This document shows, in pieces, positions 33,096 to 44,100 of a DNA stretch of 64,000 nt. The position numbers and the translations under genes were made by a program. The notes beneath the pieces are model-generated. The model was not told where the DNA came from, did not search any database, and saw only the letters and a program-made list of their open reading frames with translations. Position 1 is the stretch's first letter. Every line of letters begins with the position of its first letter. The stretch comes from Ustilago trichophora. Its lineage: Eukaryota; Basidiomycota; Ustilaginomycetes; Ustilaginales; Ustilaginaceae. The stretch spans positions 434,001 to 498,000 of the forward strand of contig OOIN01000003.1 in NCBI GenBank assembly GCA_900323505.1, given 5' to 3'.

Positions 33096-34698
33096 ATGAC
33101 GAGCACGATCTCGAACGATCAGATCAAGGCAGTACGAGCGCAGTTTCCTGCTCTGGTAGCTGTCGATGCTGGGCAAGGTCCTGCTAGTGGATACGGTACG
33201 TTTTTTTTTTTCTTTCTCGCTTCTCTCCCAATTCTACACCGTGGAGTTCATCGCTCACTAAGCTTATCGTTCGACCTGCGTGATTCCTGCAGTCTATGCT
33301 GAGAACGCCGGCGGTTCTCAAGTCCTCTCGTCCGTAGCCGAATCCATCAGCTCGTACTTGCTCAACACCAATGTGCAAATGGCCAACTACAACCTGGCCA
33401 AGCGAGCCGAGAGCAAAGTTTCGCTGGGTAGCTGTGCAGCTGCTGCTCTGTTGGGAGCGGATAGTGTCGAGGATGTCATGATCGGGCAGAGTGCTACGTC
33501 TCTGGTGGCGGCGATCGCGGCTATGATCGAAAACAAGGTGCTGGAAGATAGGAAGAATGGCAAGGCGGGGGACGCGTGGAAGGAAGGGGATGAGATTGTG
33601 ATCAGTGATGCTGATCATGAGACTAATCGAGGTGCATGGACTCGAATGGCGGAGAGGCTGGGTTTGGTGGTTAAGCATTGGCCAGTGACGGTTACGGCCA
33701 CCGCGGATGCGAGTAAGAACCCCTTTGCGGTGACATTGGATCCCAAAGTTCTCTCAGACCTCCTTACACCCAAGACGAGATTGGTAGCCTTTACAGCCTG
33801 TTCCAACCTGCTCGGTGCCTTCACTCCCATCTCGGAAGCCGTTTCGACCATCCGCTCCGTGGCACCTGCGGCCTTGGTCGCCGTAGACTGCGTTGCATTC
33901 GCCCCACACCGTCGGGTCACGCCTTCAAAATGGGGCGTCGACATTGCATTCTTCAGCATGTACAAGATCTACGGTGCCCACGTAGGTGCCATGTACGTCA
34001 ACCCTGGCATCAAGCAACGCGCTCTGAAACGACTCAACCACTTCTTCCTCCAACCACCCTCCTCCTCAATCCCCGGAATGTATCCTTACCAGACGAGCAG
34101 TGTTCAGTACGAGCTGAATCACAGTATCGCTGCGGTTGCCGACTACCTCGTTTCTCTCGGACAGGGAACCGTCGGATCGGGAAACAAGGTCGATTGGAAC
34201 GGCGTATACTCCGCGCCTACCTGGGCTGGTTCGGAAGCGGAAGAGTTGGTAAAGATGACCAAGAAAGAAGTAGATTCCGCCCTGGATGGAGCATTTTCCA
34301 AAATCGCAATCCACGAATCAACCCTCATGTCCGCCTTGATCCCCACCTTGCTCAAATATCACAACAAAGGAGTCCGAATCGTCGGTCCGGAAGAATACGA
34401 CTCCACAACCCGCGCACCCACCGTCGCTTTCGCAATCACCACCACCACCACCACCACCACCACCACCGGTGATGACAAACATCGTGTAGGCACAAGCAAA
34501 CTTATTCACAGCAAACTCGTCGAATCCGGTCAAATGGGCGCACAACAGGGTCACATGTACGCCCACAAGTTGGTCTCAAGTTTGGGATTGGACTTGAACG
34601 ACGGTGTCGTCAGGTTGAGCTTTGTCCACTACAACACGGTGGAGGAGGTCAAGCGGGTTGTACAGCTGCTGGAGACGGTGTTTGATGAGGTGCTCTAG
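33096..34698 (+). CDS. Class V PLP-dependent enzyme (cysteine desulfurase-like, VC1184 type), two exons
   Basis: Exon 1 is 33096-33195 (MTSTISNDQIKAVRAQFPAL and on to SGYG) and exon 2 is 33293-34698. The 97-nt intron 33196-33292 starts GTACGT, ends GCAG, is phase 1, and has a T-rich run after the donor. The spliced product is 501 residues. The order of motifs fits the aminotransferase class V fold: VRAQFPAL at the start, YAENAGGSQV, GQSATSL, DADHETNRGAW, AFTACSNLLGAFTPI, AVDCVAFAPH with the PLP-ring Asp, and SMYKIYGAHVGAMYV with the presumed Schiff-base Lys258. This is closest in style to the VC1184-type subfamily (TIGR01976), whose substrate is not established. No active-site Cys loop typical of IscS/Nfs1 was noticed. 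A pure ACC repeat encodes about ten Thr near residue 416. Cysteine desulfurase activity should not be assumed. Confidence 0.85.
34438..34467 (+). repeat. (ACC)10 trinucleotide repeat in coding sequence
   Basis: Ten ACC codons in frame encode a poly-Thr tract in the PLP enzyme, in a likely surface loop between AFAI and GDDKHR. The repeat is pure, so it is a likely length polymorphism. Confidence 0.95.
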
Positions 34699-35079
34699 TA
34701 ACGTAGAGAGAGAGGGAGAAAAGAGAAAAGAGAAAAGAGAGAGCATATTGGTTTTGGATTAAGGCGATCGGAATGAAAAGAAGATCTTTGAAGTTGTTGT
34801 TGTCACTCTAGCTTGGACTGTCAAGAGAGAGAGAGAGGGTTGCTTGTGTGTGAATGTGAAAAGCTCGAAGCCACCAGATGGTGCTCAAGGGCTGTGCTTG
34901 GCGTTGGTGAAGGTCTCATCTTGAAAGATTCAACTCTGTCGTGGATGTGCAACCTCTCGGGAAGCTATGTTGAGCGTTTCATTCGTGCACTTCTTGTGTG
35001 TCCCCTTGTAACCCTTACACCATTCCTTCAGGACCTGTTTCCGTGTGTCAAGATGTGCGGAAGTGATGTTTCTATTTCG
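34699..35079. other. Convergent 3' region
   Basis: About 380 bp between the PLP gene and the ZNF706-like gene, whose 3' ends face each other. It holds GA-rich stretches (34707-34743, 34824-34838) and no coding sequence. Confidence 0.55.
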
Positions 35080-35515
35080 TTAAACGGCAAAGCTGCTTTC
35101 AGGGGGACAAGTATCCTTAGGATGCTTATTTTCAAAATGTTCCTTTAGCACCTTGTAATTCTACCATCACCATAATGTGAGCAAGTAACATGTCAGAAAC
35201 TTCCAACAAAACCCATTCAACCTCTACTAATATGAGCTGTATACATACCGGATTCTGACCCTTGCAAGTGGGACAAGTGAATTTCAGACCTTTTTGACGA
35301 GCTTCGCCAAGTTGGGACTTGCCAGTACCAGCACCACCCGCAGCTTTCTTCTTAGCTGCTTCTTGAGCTGCTTGCTTTGCGTGACCGCGGACCTGCGACC
35401 CCCGCCAAGATGGGTTTTTAGGGGAACATAGATCAAAGCAAAGCAAGGCAATCGTTAGAGACAGAGTCCAATTCGAACCTGTATGTGAGTATCAAGTCGG
35501 AAATTGCCTTACCAT
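35080..35515 (-). CDS. Small ZNF706/At2g23090-like C2H2 zinc-finger protein, three exons
   Basis: Too short and too split to stand out as one ORF. Exon 1 is the ATG alone (35513-35515), followed by intron 35393-35512 (GTAAGG...CAG). Exon 2 is 35249-35392, followed by intron 35161-35248 (GTATGT...TAG). Exon 3 is 35080-35160 and ends in TAA. All junctions are phase 0. The product has 75 residues, almost the length of human ZNF706 (76). It starts MVRGHAKQAAQEAAKKKAAG, a basic SERF-like N terminus. It has one C2H2 finger: the cysteine pair is in FTCPTCKGQ and the histidine pair in KEHFENKHP. The tail is DTCPPESSFAV. ZNF706 is a conserved small eukaryotic protein with a proposed role in translation or protein-aggregation modulation. 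The clean finger produced by splicing supports the model. Confidence 0.88.
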
Positions 35516-36050
35516 GTTGACAGAAGTCGTCGTTTAGAACAAACCTAAACACGAGCGATAGGGATAAAGGTTGCTGTAACGAATATCGGAAGCAAAGAGC
35601 GCAGAGAGGAAAGAGGAAAGAGGAGAGGGGAGAGAAGGATCGGTTTGGGTTAAGGGTTCAAGGTGTGTGTCTTCCGACATCCGACTAGCTGAACCAACAC
35701 ACTTGCCACTCCACGTGCTATTTTTTTAGGCCTTGATTTTAGCTTTCTTTTTTTTTTTCGCCGCACCATGTCCCTTTGTTCTGCCTACTGTATAAAGATC
35801 TCAACGCGAGCAAAAACACACACCGAATCTCCTAGGTAAAAATAGAATAGCATACCGACGAAAAGAGACTTTTCTTACAGGCTACGAGAGAGACATGGAT
35901 AGAGAGAAAGGAGAGACCATTACAACTGGTTTACATAAGGCGAGATCGGAGGAGGGGTTTTAAAAGGGGAAAAGGGTGACAAATTCCATACAAGATGACA
36001 ACGACATATGTTCTTCTTCTTGGATCTTCTTTTTTTTTTCCTTCTTTCAA
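35516..36050. other. Promoter of ZNF706-like gene and 3' end of zinc-finger regulator
   Basis: A 535-bp tandem gap on the minus strand. TACTGTA at 35786-35792 overlaps TATAAAG on the plus strand. T-rich runs lie near 35720 and 35750. No coding sequence was seen. Confidence 0.5.
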
Positions 36051-38174
36051 TCACCACCTTCTTGCCGCGGGTTGGAGCGGAGGCAAAGTGATCTTGGGAT
36101 CGGCACTCAACCCGCTCCTGAGGCTGCTGGACATGGTTTTTCTGTCGAGGTCCAGCGTGTCTTCTCCCCCGCCTCGCGCTGACGAGATGGGTGGGAGGGA
36201 AGAAGAGGAAGTCGAAGAGGAAGAGGGGTAGTTGGTGGATCGATCGGAGCTGTATGGGTGCTGGTAAGCGGCGCTAGCAGTGAGCCTACCGCGAGAGGCC
36301 GACAGCGAAGCAGCACTCTGAGCGGACGCAGCGGCGCTAGACAACTTGTCCAGCGCCGAAGCAGCGATACCCTCAGGAACCGAGTAAGCGCTCGAGGTAG
36401 GGCTCGATTTGGGACTCTGCGACGACCTGGCCGAAGGAACCACAGACACCGGCGCCGAAGCGGCGTGCTGCGAACCGATAGGCATGGCGCGAGAAGCAGG
36501 AAGAGGTGGAGGCAAAGTGGCTACGCTGGGGGGTACACGATCGCGCTGACTGCTGCTGGTAGAGGTACTGCGACGGTGGTAGTCGGCAGGCGATTCGTAG
36601 TCGGATCGTCTGTCACCACCGGCGAGTTCGGGATCCAACGAGGCCGAGGCCATCCTCGACGACGGGTCGTACATGTCTCGTCGATGTGGGGAGACGGATA
36701 CTGCCGAACGTGGGTAGCCGGCGGGGGCGAAGCGTGGGTCAATGTAAGGTGCCTGCGCCTGGTTCCATGCTGCAGCAGGAGGGGCAGAGGAGGCAGGGTA
36801 GCCACCGTTCATCCCACCATCGCGAGCGTAGGGCGCAGGAGGGGCGGGATCACGGTATCGAGGATCGTACGAAACCGCTCCGTGGGGCAACGACAGTCGA
36901 CCCTGCTTCATCTGAGTCGACCAGTAGTCACCGGGAGCTTCGTACGGTCCAACATCCATTCCCGATCCGGGCAGACTCGCTTCTCTCTTCATACGAGGAT
37001 CGTCAATCGACGAAGGCGAGGTGCTACGATCGTCGTCAAGCCCACCGCGCAGTGACTCACGTCGACTACGAGGCATGCCCACCATCCTTTCGATGGTCTC
37101 GCCCTTCTTGCGGCCATGCTGGTCTTTGACCTCGTGAACGACCGCGATGGCGGTACCGTCCTCGAGGGCGCGTCGGCCGAGTTCAGCTTTGGCTTCCGCC
37201 TCGGCATCGGCGGCGTCGAGATCGAGATGATCGAGCTCGAGCTGTGCTGCTGCATCGCGAGCCTGTGCCGATTGGGAGGCGCGTCCCTTGGGATGCAAGA
37301 TGTGTGTTCGGTAGTGCTGCAGGCTGTTGTCCTGTCGAGAGAAACGGGCTTTGCAACCGGGGAAAGTGCAGCGGTAGGGTTTTTGACCCGTGTGGATGCG
37401 GTTGTGACGGGCGGCGTGGCCGCTGGTGGAGAAGGTCTTGTCGCAACCGGGATGCTGGCATGGGTAGCGTTTCTTACCGCCAACCGTGATGGCGCCGGAC
37501 CCGCCGTCTTTGCCAGTACGCTTGGCCATGCCGTTGGCGGCTGCTGCTTCACCGTAAGGCATGGTACGGTCGAAGGGGTGCATGCTATCAGAGCTGCTGC
37601 TGGAAGAACGTCGACTGTAGTCGTTGGGATCGAGATAAGCGCCCGATCGGTCCCACTGACCTGGAGGGAAAATACCGGTAGCAGAGGGAGGAAGAGGTTC
37701 ACCGGGACGCATACCTAGCGTCTGCGGGGAAGAAGAAATGTGATTGCCGCGAAGCACCTTGTGTCCCTGCAACCCACGATGCTGATGATGGTGATGCTGA
37801 TGCGGGGAATCCGAGAGTTCACCGGGTACTTCGATGGGGGGCAATCGTCGCGACTCGCCGTCGCCAAAAGCTGCTGGTTTGGACTTGGACGGTCGAGCGT
37901 CGTACGAGAAGTCGAGCGAGGTAGGTGGAGAGGTAGAGGCAGTGGAGCGGTCGCCACTGCGTAAGAGCGATTCTGTCGAGGATGAGGTGGAAGAATCAAA
38001 GGCAGAATGGGACATACTTGTCGGGGAATGGTGAGAGCTGCGGTAGTACGGATGATCCGAGAACGAGGTGTGTGACACTTGCTCCGATTTGTACTGCGGC
38101 AGAGGCGGTGGTGGAGCACGGTCGTTGAGCAAAGAAACGACGCCTCCAGAAGATGGTAGGGTGAACGGTGCCAT
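36051..38174 (-). CDS. Nrg1/Nrg2-like C2H2 transcription factor
   Basis: A 707-residue regulator with two adjacent C2H2 fingers: Cys239, Cys244, His257, His261 and Cys269, Cys274, His287, His291. The finger text FSTSGHAARHNRIHTGQKPY and RFSRQDNSLQHYRTH is nearly that of yeast and Candida Nrg1/Nrg2. Those are repressors that recruit Tup1-Ssn6 to CCCTC-type sites in glucose repression, stress and filamentation. The N terminus MAPFTLPSSGGVVSLLNDRA is conserved in style with many fungal regulators. The rest is Ser/Pro/Tyr-rich and disordered, with basic patches (KGRASQ, KKGETIERMVG) after the fingers. No intron is needed. The upstream region is unusually long, which fits a gene with complex control. 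DNA-binding identity is strong; repression and targets are inferred. Confidence 0.88.
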   Translation of the reverse strand: MAPFTLPSSGGVVSLLNDRAPPPPLPQYKSEQVSHTSFSDHPYYRSSHHSPTSMSHSAFDSSTSSSTESLLRSGDRSTASTSPPTSLDFSYDARPSKSKPAAFGDGESRRLPPIEVPGELSDSPHQHHHHQHRGLQGHKVLRGNHISSSPQTLGMRPGEPLPPSATGIFPPGQWDRSGAYLDPNDYSRRSSSSSSDSMHPFDRTMPYGEAAAANGMAKRTGKDGGSGAITVGGKKRYPCQHPGCDKTFSTSGHAARHNRIHTGQKPYRCTFPGCKARFSRQDNSLQHYRTHILHPKGRASQSAQARDAAAQLELDHLDLDAADAEAEAKAELGRRALEDGTAIAVVHEVKDQHGRKKGETIERMVGMPRSRRESLRGGLDDDRSTSPSSIDDPRMKREASLPGSGMDVGPYEAPGDYWSTQMKQGRLSLPHGAVSYDPRYRDPAPPAPYARDGGMNGGYPASSAPPAAAWNQAQAPYIDPRFAPAGYPRSAVSVSPHRRDMYDPSSRMASASLDPELAGGDRRSDYESPADYHRRSTSTSSSQRDRVPPSVATLPPPLPASRAMPIGSQHAASAPVSVVPSARSSQSPKSSPTSSAYSVPEGIAASALDKLSSAAASAQSAASLSASRGRLTASAAYQHPYSSDRSTNYPSSSSTSSSSLPPISSARGGGEDTLDLDRKTMSSSLRSGLSADPKITLPPLQPAARRW

Positions 38175-39280
38175 AAAGGAGCGATGGGACCGCGATCGAG
38201 TTGTGTTTTTTTTTAAGCTTTGAAGCGAGAAGAGAGTCGGATGCGAATGTCACAGCTGATGATCAAAGCTGTAGATACAAACGCACGAATGCAGAACCTG
38301 TCCTCTCAAAAGCAAAGTTGAGAGATCGTGTATTGGACAGGAGTCGCTCGATTGCTGATTGGTCAAGTTGAAGTGTTGGCGAGTATCTCTCTCTCTGACT
38401 TTCTAGTGGAAAGAAATCTGATGATATCGCGTTGGAAAGATCGTCTAAGGTGAAGCGCGATCTGTTGCGGGAGTGTTGAATGGGAATACGGACGGTCTAC
38501 TTGAACATGGGAAGAGCCGGGTTGTAAGACGCGTTGGTGGTTGAGGTTGACGTTGCTGGTATGATGCTGGCTACGTCGAAGAAGATAGATGGTGCGATGG
38601 TGCTTTACTGTAATGGTGTTTGTAGAGCGGTTGTTGTCTTTAGGTGCTGATAGCGTTGAACGATGCGTGTAGAGCAAAGTATAGATATAATCGTCGTCGA
38701 TAATATGATGATGATTGATGATGGTGGTGGTGGAGGGGAGGGAGGACAGCGATCAAGTTGGACAAGATCTCAGGCTGCTATGGCGTGGGAAGGAGGGCAG
38801 GGCCAGCGGAGGAGAAGCAATGGCAGCAGAAGAGGAGGAGACGGCAGGGCAGAAAGGCACTGGAACGTCACGCACACGATCAAAGCCAAAGGTAAACCTG
38901 GGTTTTGATAGCACCCTTGCTAAAGTTAGCAGCGTGGTAGGAGCGGAGCTGGAAGCGTGTGACGACAAACGGGGAAGACGGCAGGTACGGATGCAGATAG
39001 CACGGCGTCTTGTTTGAGCAGGTCGACAGGCAAGGTGCGGCGTTCAGCAAAGAGTTGATGCGGCGATTCTAATGCAGGGGAACGACGAGTCGATGATGGG
39101 TTGAATGCCGTCAAAAGAGTGGAAGCGAGACAAGCTGATGGAAGGGGGAGAATGGCTTTGTGCAAGAGATCTGCGAGGGATGAGGACAATGGCTGTTGTT
39201 GTCTCTGACGGGCGAACTTTGTCGATAGGCGGAACGGCGAGGCTGAGAGGGTAAAGCGCAACGGGAAGAGTTGTGGCTTT

Positions 39281-39360
39281 AGAGAGAGAGAGAGAGAGAG
39301 AATGTGTGACAGGATGGATGAGGTCACGGCGTGGTGTAAAGTGTGTGTGTGTGTGTGTGT
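39281..39360. repeat. (AG)10 and (GT)10 microsatellites
   Basis: Ten AG units at 39281-39300 and ten GT units at 39341-39360 are separated by 40 bp of unique DNA, in the region upstream of the Nrg1-like gene. Confidence 0.95.
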
Positions 39361-39936
39361 CGGTCGTGGGTAGATGGGACGCAAACAGGGCTGGCTATGC
39401 GGTCAAGGTACAGCGAGTTTCGCGAGGGTCGACGAAAGCTGGATGGGAGGCAAGGCGGATGAGCTCTACAGTTGGTTGATATCGAGGGAAGGCGATGACG
39501 AAAGGGAATGGTAGGAAGGAAAGCCAGGGAAGAAAGGGTCTAGCGTGGCTTGAGAGATGGCGAGGGTCTTGTCAGCCACGAAGGGAGGACAAGAGGAAGT
39601 CCGAAGCAATCGTGACGCGAGGCGAGCAGGTACGCTGGGCTGGCACGAGAGACCAAGAGAAAAGTTGGGTGAGGGTTGAGGGAACAGAGAGACCCTTCGG
39701 GGAAGGGCGGAGAGTGGACCCAGGCAGCGATGAGGGAGAGAGGGAGAAGGGAAGGAAGGAAAAGAAAAGAGAAGAGGAGAGCCGAGCCTGAATGGGGAGA
39801 GAAAGAGAGAGGTGAGATGATGCTGCTATGATGCAGCCATCCACACAAGATTAGGCTTCAAGGGACGGCAAAGGAAGAGAAAGGAGAAAAGGGAGGAGGG
39901 AATCGCCGCAGCGAACCAAGTTGGAAGGGGGCGGAA

Positions 39937-39938
<2 letters not shown>

Positions 39939-39980
<42 letters not shown>
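39939..39980 (+). repeat. (GAT)14 microsatellite
   Basis: Fourteen GAT units followed by imperfect GAC/GAT units and, nearby, a second GATGAT cluster (39998-40015). It yields meaningless poly-Met, poly-Ile or poly-His frames and is not coding. Confidence 0.95.
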
Positions 39981-39982
<2 letters not shown>

Positions 39983-41142
39983 CGACGATGCGGGCGGATG
40001 ATGATATGATGATGATGCTGCTGCTGATGCCTACTTGTGACACTGTCTGCAGGCGAAAGAGGACAGGTCCAAGCCAGAGAACAGAATGGGCAAAAGACCA
40101 GAGCCAGAAGAGAGAAAAAGGAGAGTTCAGGGTTCGATCTGCCAAGTTCAGGGTTCGCCAACGGCAGCACAGAGAGCGAGATTGGGAAGTTTTCGAAGGC
40201 AGAAGAAAAAAAGGGAAAAAAAAGCAGAAGAAACAAAATCCGAGCACATCACCACTCTTTGAACCAAAAGCAGGGTTCGTGTCGGTTGACGTTGTCCAAC
40301 TCAAAGCTCTGATTGACAGGACGATCGGACGCAATCCCGACCTTGGAATTGAAAAAATAAAAATAAAAATAACGAAAAACAAACTACAGCAAAACCCAGG
40401 CTTTGCCCTCTCAAAGATGTGTACAAGAAAATCAAAGCGCCGCTCTTTCTTCCCGCTATCGGAGCAGCAAGAACCAACTAGTTGTGCCAAGGCAGCTAGA
40501 CTCTCAGATACTTCCCAGGGTCCGCCCATCATACACACACACACAGAGCAAGAGAGAGTGCATACTCAGGTTGACCATCAAAGGTCCAACTGACTCTGCT
40601 CCCATGTGTGATCGGAAGGGCCTCTCCGACTCTCTTACACTTTAACGAACGCACACTATTCGATTGGTGCAAGAGCGAGGAAGGGACGAAGCGACAACCC
40701 TTAACTAGCAACCGGGTTGAGGACTTCAAACGGCTCAAGGGCGGAGGATTAGGGCGGCTTTTCTTTGTTCAGGGTCTCTCTTTCCATTTGAAGTGGGGGT
40801 TGATGGTGGTTGATTTACCGTACAGCAAGCCGCACAATTTTCAATTTTCTTCGTGTGGGTGGGCGAACGGGGCGGTCAGTGTGTGTGTGCGAGTTAAGGT
40901 TGCCAGCAATCGCGTGTCTGATTGGACAGCCGGTGGCTGAGAAGGGCTTCTGAACACGGGGTTCAGTTGAAGAAAGAGAGCATTCTCGAGCTGCAACCAT
41001 GCAGCACACACACTGCGCGGGGAGACAGAGACGAGAGGAAAGAAAAAGAGGCAGGGTCCAAGTTGGAGGGCAGCGAGATGGGCTCTGCAAGCTTTTGAAA
41101 TTTGAAATCAAATTTTTTTCTCTCTCATCTTTTCCCTTGAGC

Positions 41143-41159
41143 GATTGGACGATCCAATC
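41143..41159. promoter_or_regulatory. Inverted pair of CCAAT boxes
   Basis: GATTGG and CCAATC are separated by five bases, a perfect inverted repeat of the CCAAT box bound by the HAP/NF-Y complex. It lies about 3 kb upstream of the Nrg1-like start. Further single ATTGG motifs occur nearby. Confidence 0.45.
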
Positions 41160-44100
41160 AGATCCGATCAGGTTGCGCTCTGCTGGCTCACGTACAGGTA
41201 ATGTTCAGCAATCACAGCGAACACAACTTATCCAACAGTGCTCATGTACTAGGTAGCAAGGCAAGACATACTCTGCTGACACCAGACATGAGTTCTGTTA
41301 ACGCCGCAGTCGCAGCTGCTTTGCGGTGAAATAAGGGCTGACTGACCCTTTGCAGCTCAGTACTGTAGGCTCTGGCTGCTGATTGATGCAAGGTTGTGCA
41401 GAACGATTCGAATCCCGCCGCTAAATTCGGATTGCACCCTATGCAGCCTCCTTTGGTCCTTACAACTCTGGCTGTGCGGATTCGGTTTCAAATGGTCGTG
41501 CATCTTCTTTGAGCACCGCACCGGAACAGCACCGATCATTTCCCCTATCCTCACCCCTACACACAGAGAGAGAAGTGGAAAAGAGCGGCGACACACTTCG
41601 GAACAGCCCCGAAAGACGAAAGAAAGCCTCAGGATTCAACTTAAGCCTATCCAAAACATTGCAACTCGTGAAGATGGAACCGAGAAGTAGTTGCGAAAGC
41701 TGTAGAACTCAAAAGAAGAATCCAACCATCTCAACCGATCAAACGAGCGAGCGAGCGAGCTCTTCGGAAGGGGAAATACTCTCTCTGCTCTAGACAGACG
41801 ACGGGTAAGCACCTTGGAAGAGGAGAGAGAATCTTTGCTTTCTGATTGGGCCAAAGCTCGTCTGAAACGCGTACCTCGCCGCCCTTTTGTCTCCGGCCTC
41901 TTTTCTTTTGTTCAGGGTGGCTTTTCGGTCCGCTTTCGCTGGTCGCAACCGTTTTTTTTCGGAACAAGTCACAGTGCACTGTATGGGATGCCGTTGATTA
42001 CGTTAAGCTGTCTTCTCGTAAAATATCGATAGTGTGGCACTTGATGCACTCTACACATTCAGATCAAGTGCGATGCAGCGAGATGAAAGAAAAAAAAGAG
42101 AAGAAAAAAAAAAAGACAAAAGAAAAAAGGAGAAAACAAGCCTTGCACCGGCGAGCTGGAAAGTTGTTTGTGTGTGTTGTGTGGGTATTGACCCTGAGTT
42201 GGACCCTGCACCTCGACCCTATCCAATCTTTTTCTCACATTTTTCAAATTCCAGCCTTGGCACTGTCTCATGACACTTGCTTTGCTAGTCCGGGAAGGTA
42301 ATTTTGAGCCGGATGAGATGCCGACACCACCACCACTCACCATCTTGTGCTCGTATTGCATCCTTCCCTCTTGATCAAAACTGAACGCTGCTCTATGCCT
42401 CACACCACAACTTTCTTTTGCCAACAGGACCAGTTTGGCGCCGTTGCAAGCGGGAAAGTCGAAGCCAACGGGGTCCAAGCGTCAGCTTTAAATCAGAGTC
42501 GAAGTGTGGATCGCCTGTTTGTCCCGTCCCGTGTGGAATTTTAGCTCGCAGGCCGTTTTTGGAGAAGGAAAGAGAACCCTTACCTTTGACATCATCTGGC
42601 ATCGGGATCAACACCACCGTGAACACTCTTAACGGTCACTATCGGAGTTGGGATGACAGATGGTCTGCAATGTGCAATATATGTCTCTCTTGGCCTTTTT
42701 GGGTTGGTTTGCTGGCCGACTGTCACATGTGGCTCTTTTGTCGTCCTAGGATAGATACTATACAGTGCAACACCGTCGACGAAGACGGAAAATGAGGTAT
42801 GACAGTTTGGTTCGTGATCACACTGTTTGGGAAAGGCTAGCTAGATTGCATCGCATCGAGCAGCCTTCAGGTGTGAGTATTGCAGCGCGGTGTCTAATAT
42901 CTTGCCTCGTCTTGTCCAACAGTGTCCAACTCGATGGGACGGGAACGATGACCCTAGGGTTTGCACCACCATTCGATCAACCACAATCACGAGCTCTGTG
43001 TAGACACATGCAGGAGAAAGAGAGAGAGAGTTTTCTGAAACCGGCCACTGCTCGTATTCTCTACACCTTCTTTGTCTTTGTCTTGCGTACAGTAGCGACC
43101 TAAAGGAGGCCAACATGGGTGTTGTTGGATTGGAGGTCGGCGTTTCTTATGCATGGCAGAGAGGTCCCAGGAAATGGTGTTTTTAAGCGTCCTGCCGATC
43201 GTCACGTCTTTTAGGCGTTCAGATCGGATCCAGCAGCATTTGTTTTATCCTTTCCCACCCTTCCATACCAAACACATCTCTCTCACACATGAATGTATAT
43301 ATTTTCTCTTCAATTTGATCGACTTTAGCGTGGGCGTGTCTACTGTTCTTCCCGCATCAAACATCGGACCCTGAGAAGAAAACCCTTTCTGACTGTATGC
43401 AGGCAGATGTTTGGGGGTCGCGTGCCTTGGTTTTTGCTTCTTTTGCTGATGTTCTAGCTTCCCCGTCGCGATCGTAACTGTAAGTCGCTGTAGACATGCC
43501 TCTTTCTCAATGTTGGAGTTGGCTATACAGATCGATCGAAACAAGGAAGACGAGCCAAAAAAGCGCAAAAGAATGAAAAGGGCCCGCTTTCAAAGCCCGA
43601 TGTTGAAACGATACGATTTCTGACTACACCACACAAGAATCCACGTGATGAACTGAACCCTTTGCTGTCCCCGCCGTTTGAGAAGGGCTAGGCTCATACA
43701 CAGCTCTGCGTTGTTCGGAACGGCCGCCGTCTCGCATGCTTTCAGGAGAGAGAGAGAGAGAAAAAGAGACTCAGAGAGACAGGAGTTTCAAGTGGTCTCG
43801 GTGTTCTTGCTTATCCCGATAGGCAGCTGTGTGTGTTTTCATCTGGCGGACCTCCTCTTGTCAATCAGTCGGCCATTCCGACGGTACAAATCGCACATCT
43901 TGCACAGTGATACACTTTTTCGATCGATTGCAAGTCGCTTCAGCATCGACCTCGGCAGCCACTCCGTTCCAAGAAGGGAAGAGAAGAGCTCTTGTCCTTC
44001 GACGGCAAGGTGCCAGAACGATCGAAGAAGAAGACAAAGGAAATGCAAACCCTAAGCGTTCACTTCCCTCCTCGATCCTGGTGCCCAAGTTCCTGGTTGC

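Noticed and set aside
39940..40593. 217-codon plus-strand frame beginning with a run of Met
   Set aside because: It begins inside the (GAT)14 microsatellite, and the rest is basic low-complexity sequence without family similarity.
41400..41417. tRNA B-box-like GATTCGAATCC
   Set aside because: No pairing T-stem or acceptor stem and no A box at the right distance.
43245..43568. 107-codon minus-strand frame in the 6.7 kb gap
   Set aside because: Basic low-complexity translation, no splice partners or domain; treated as chance.
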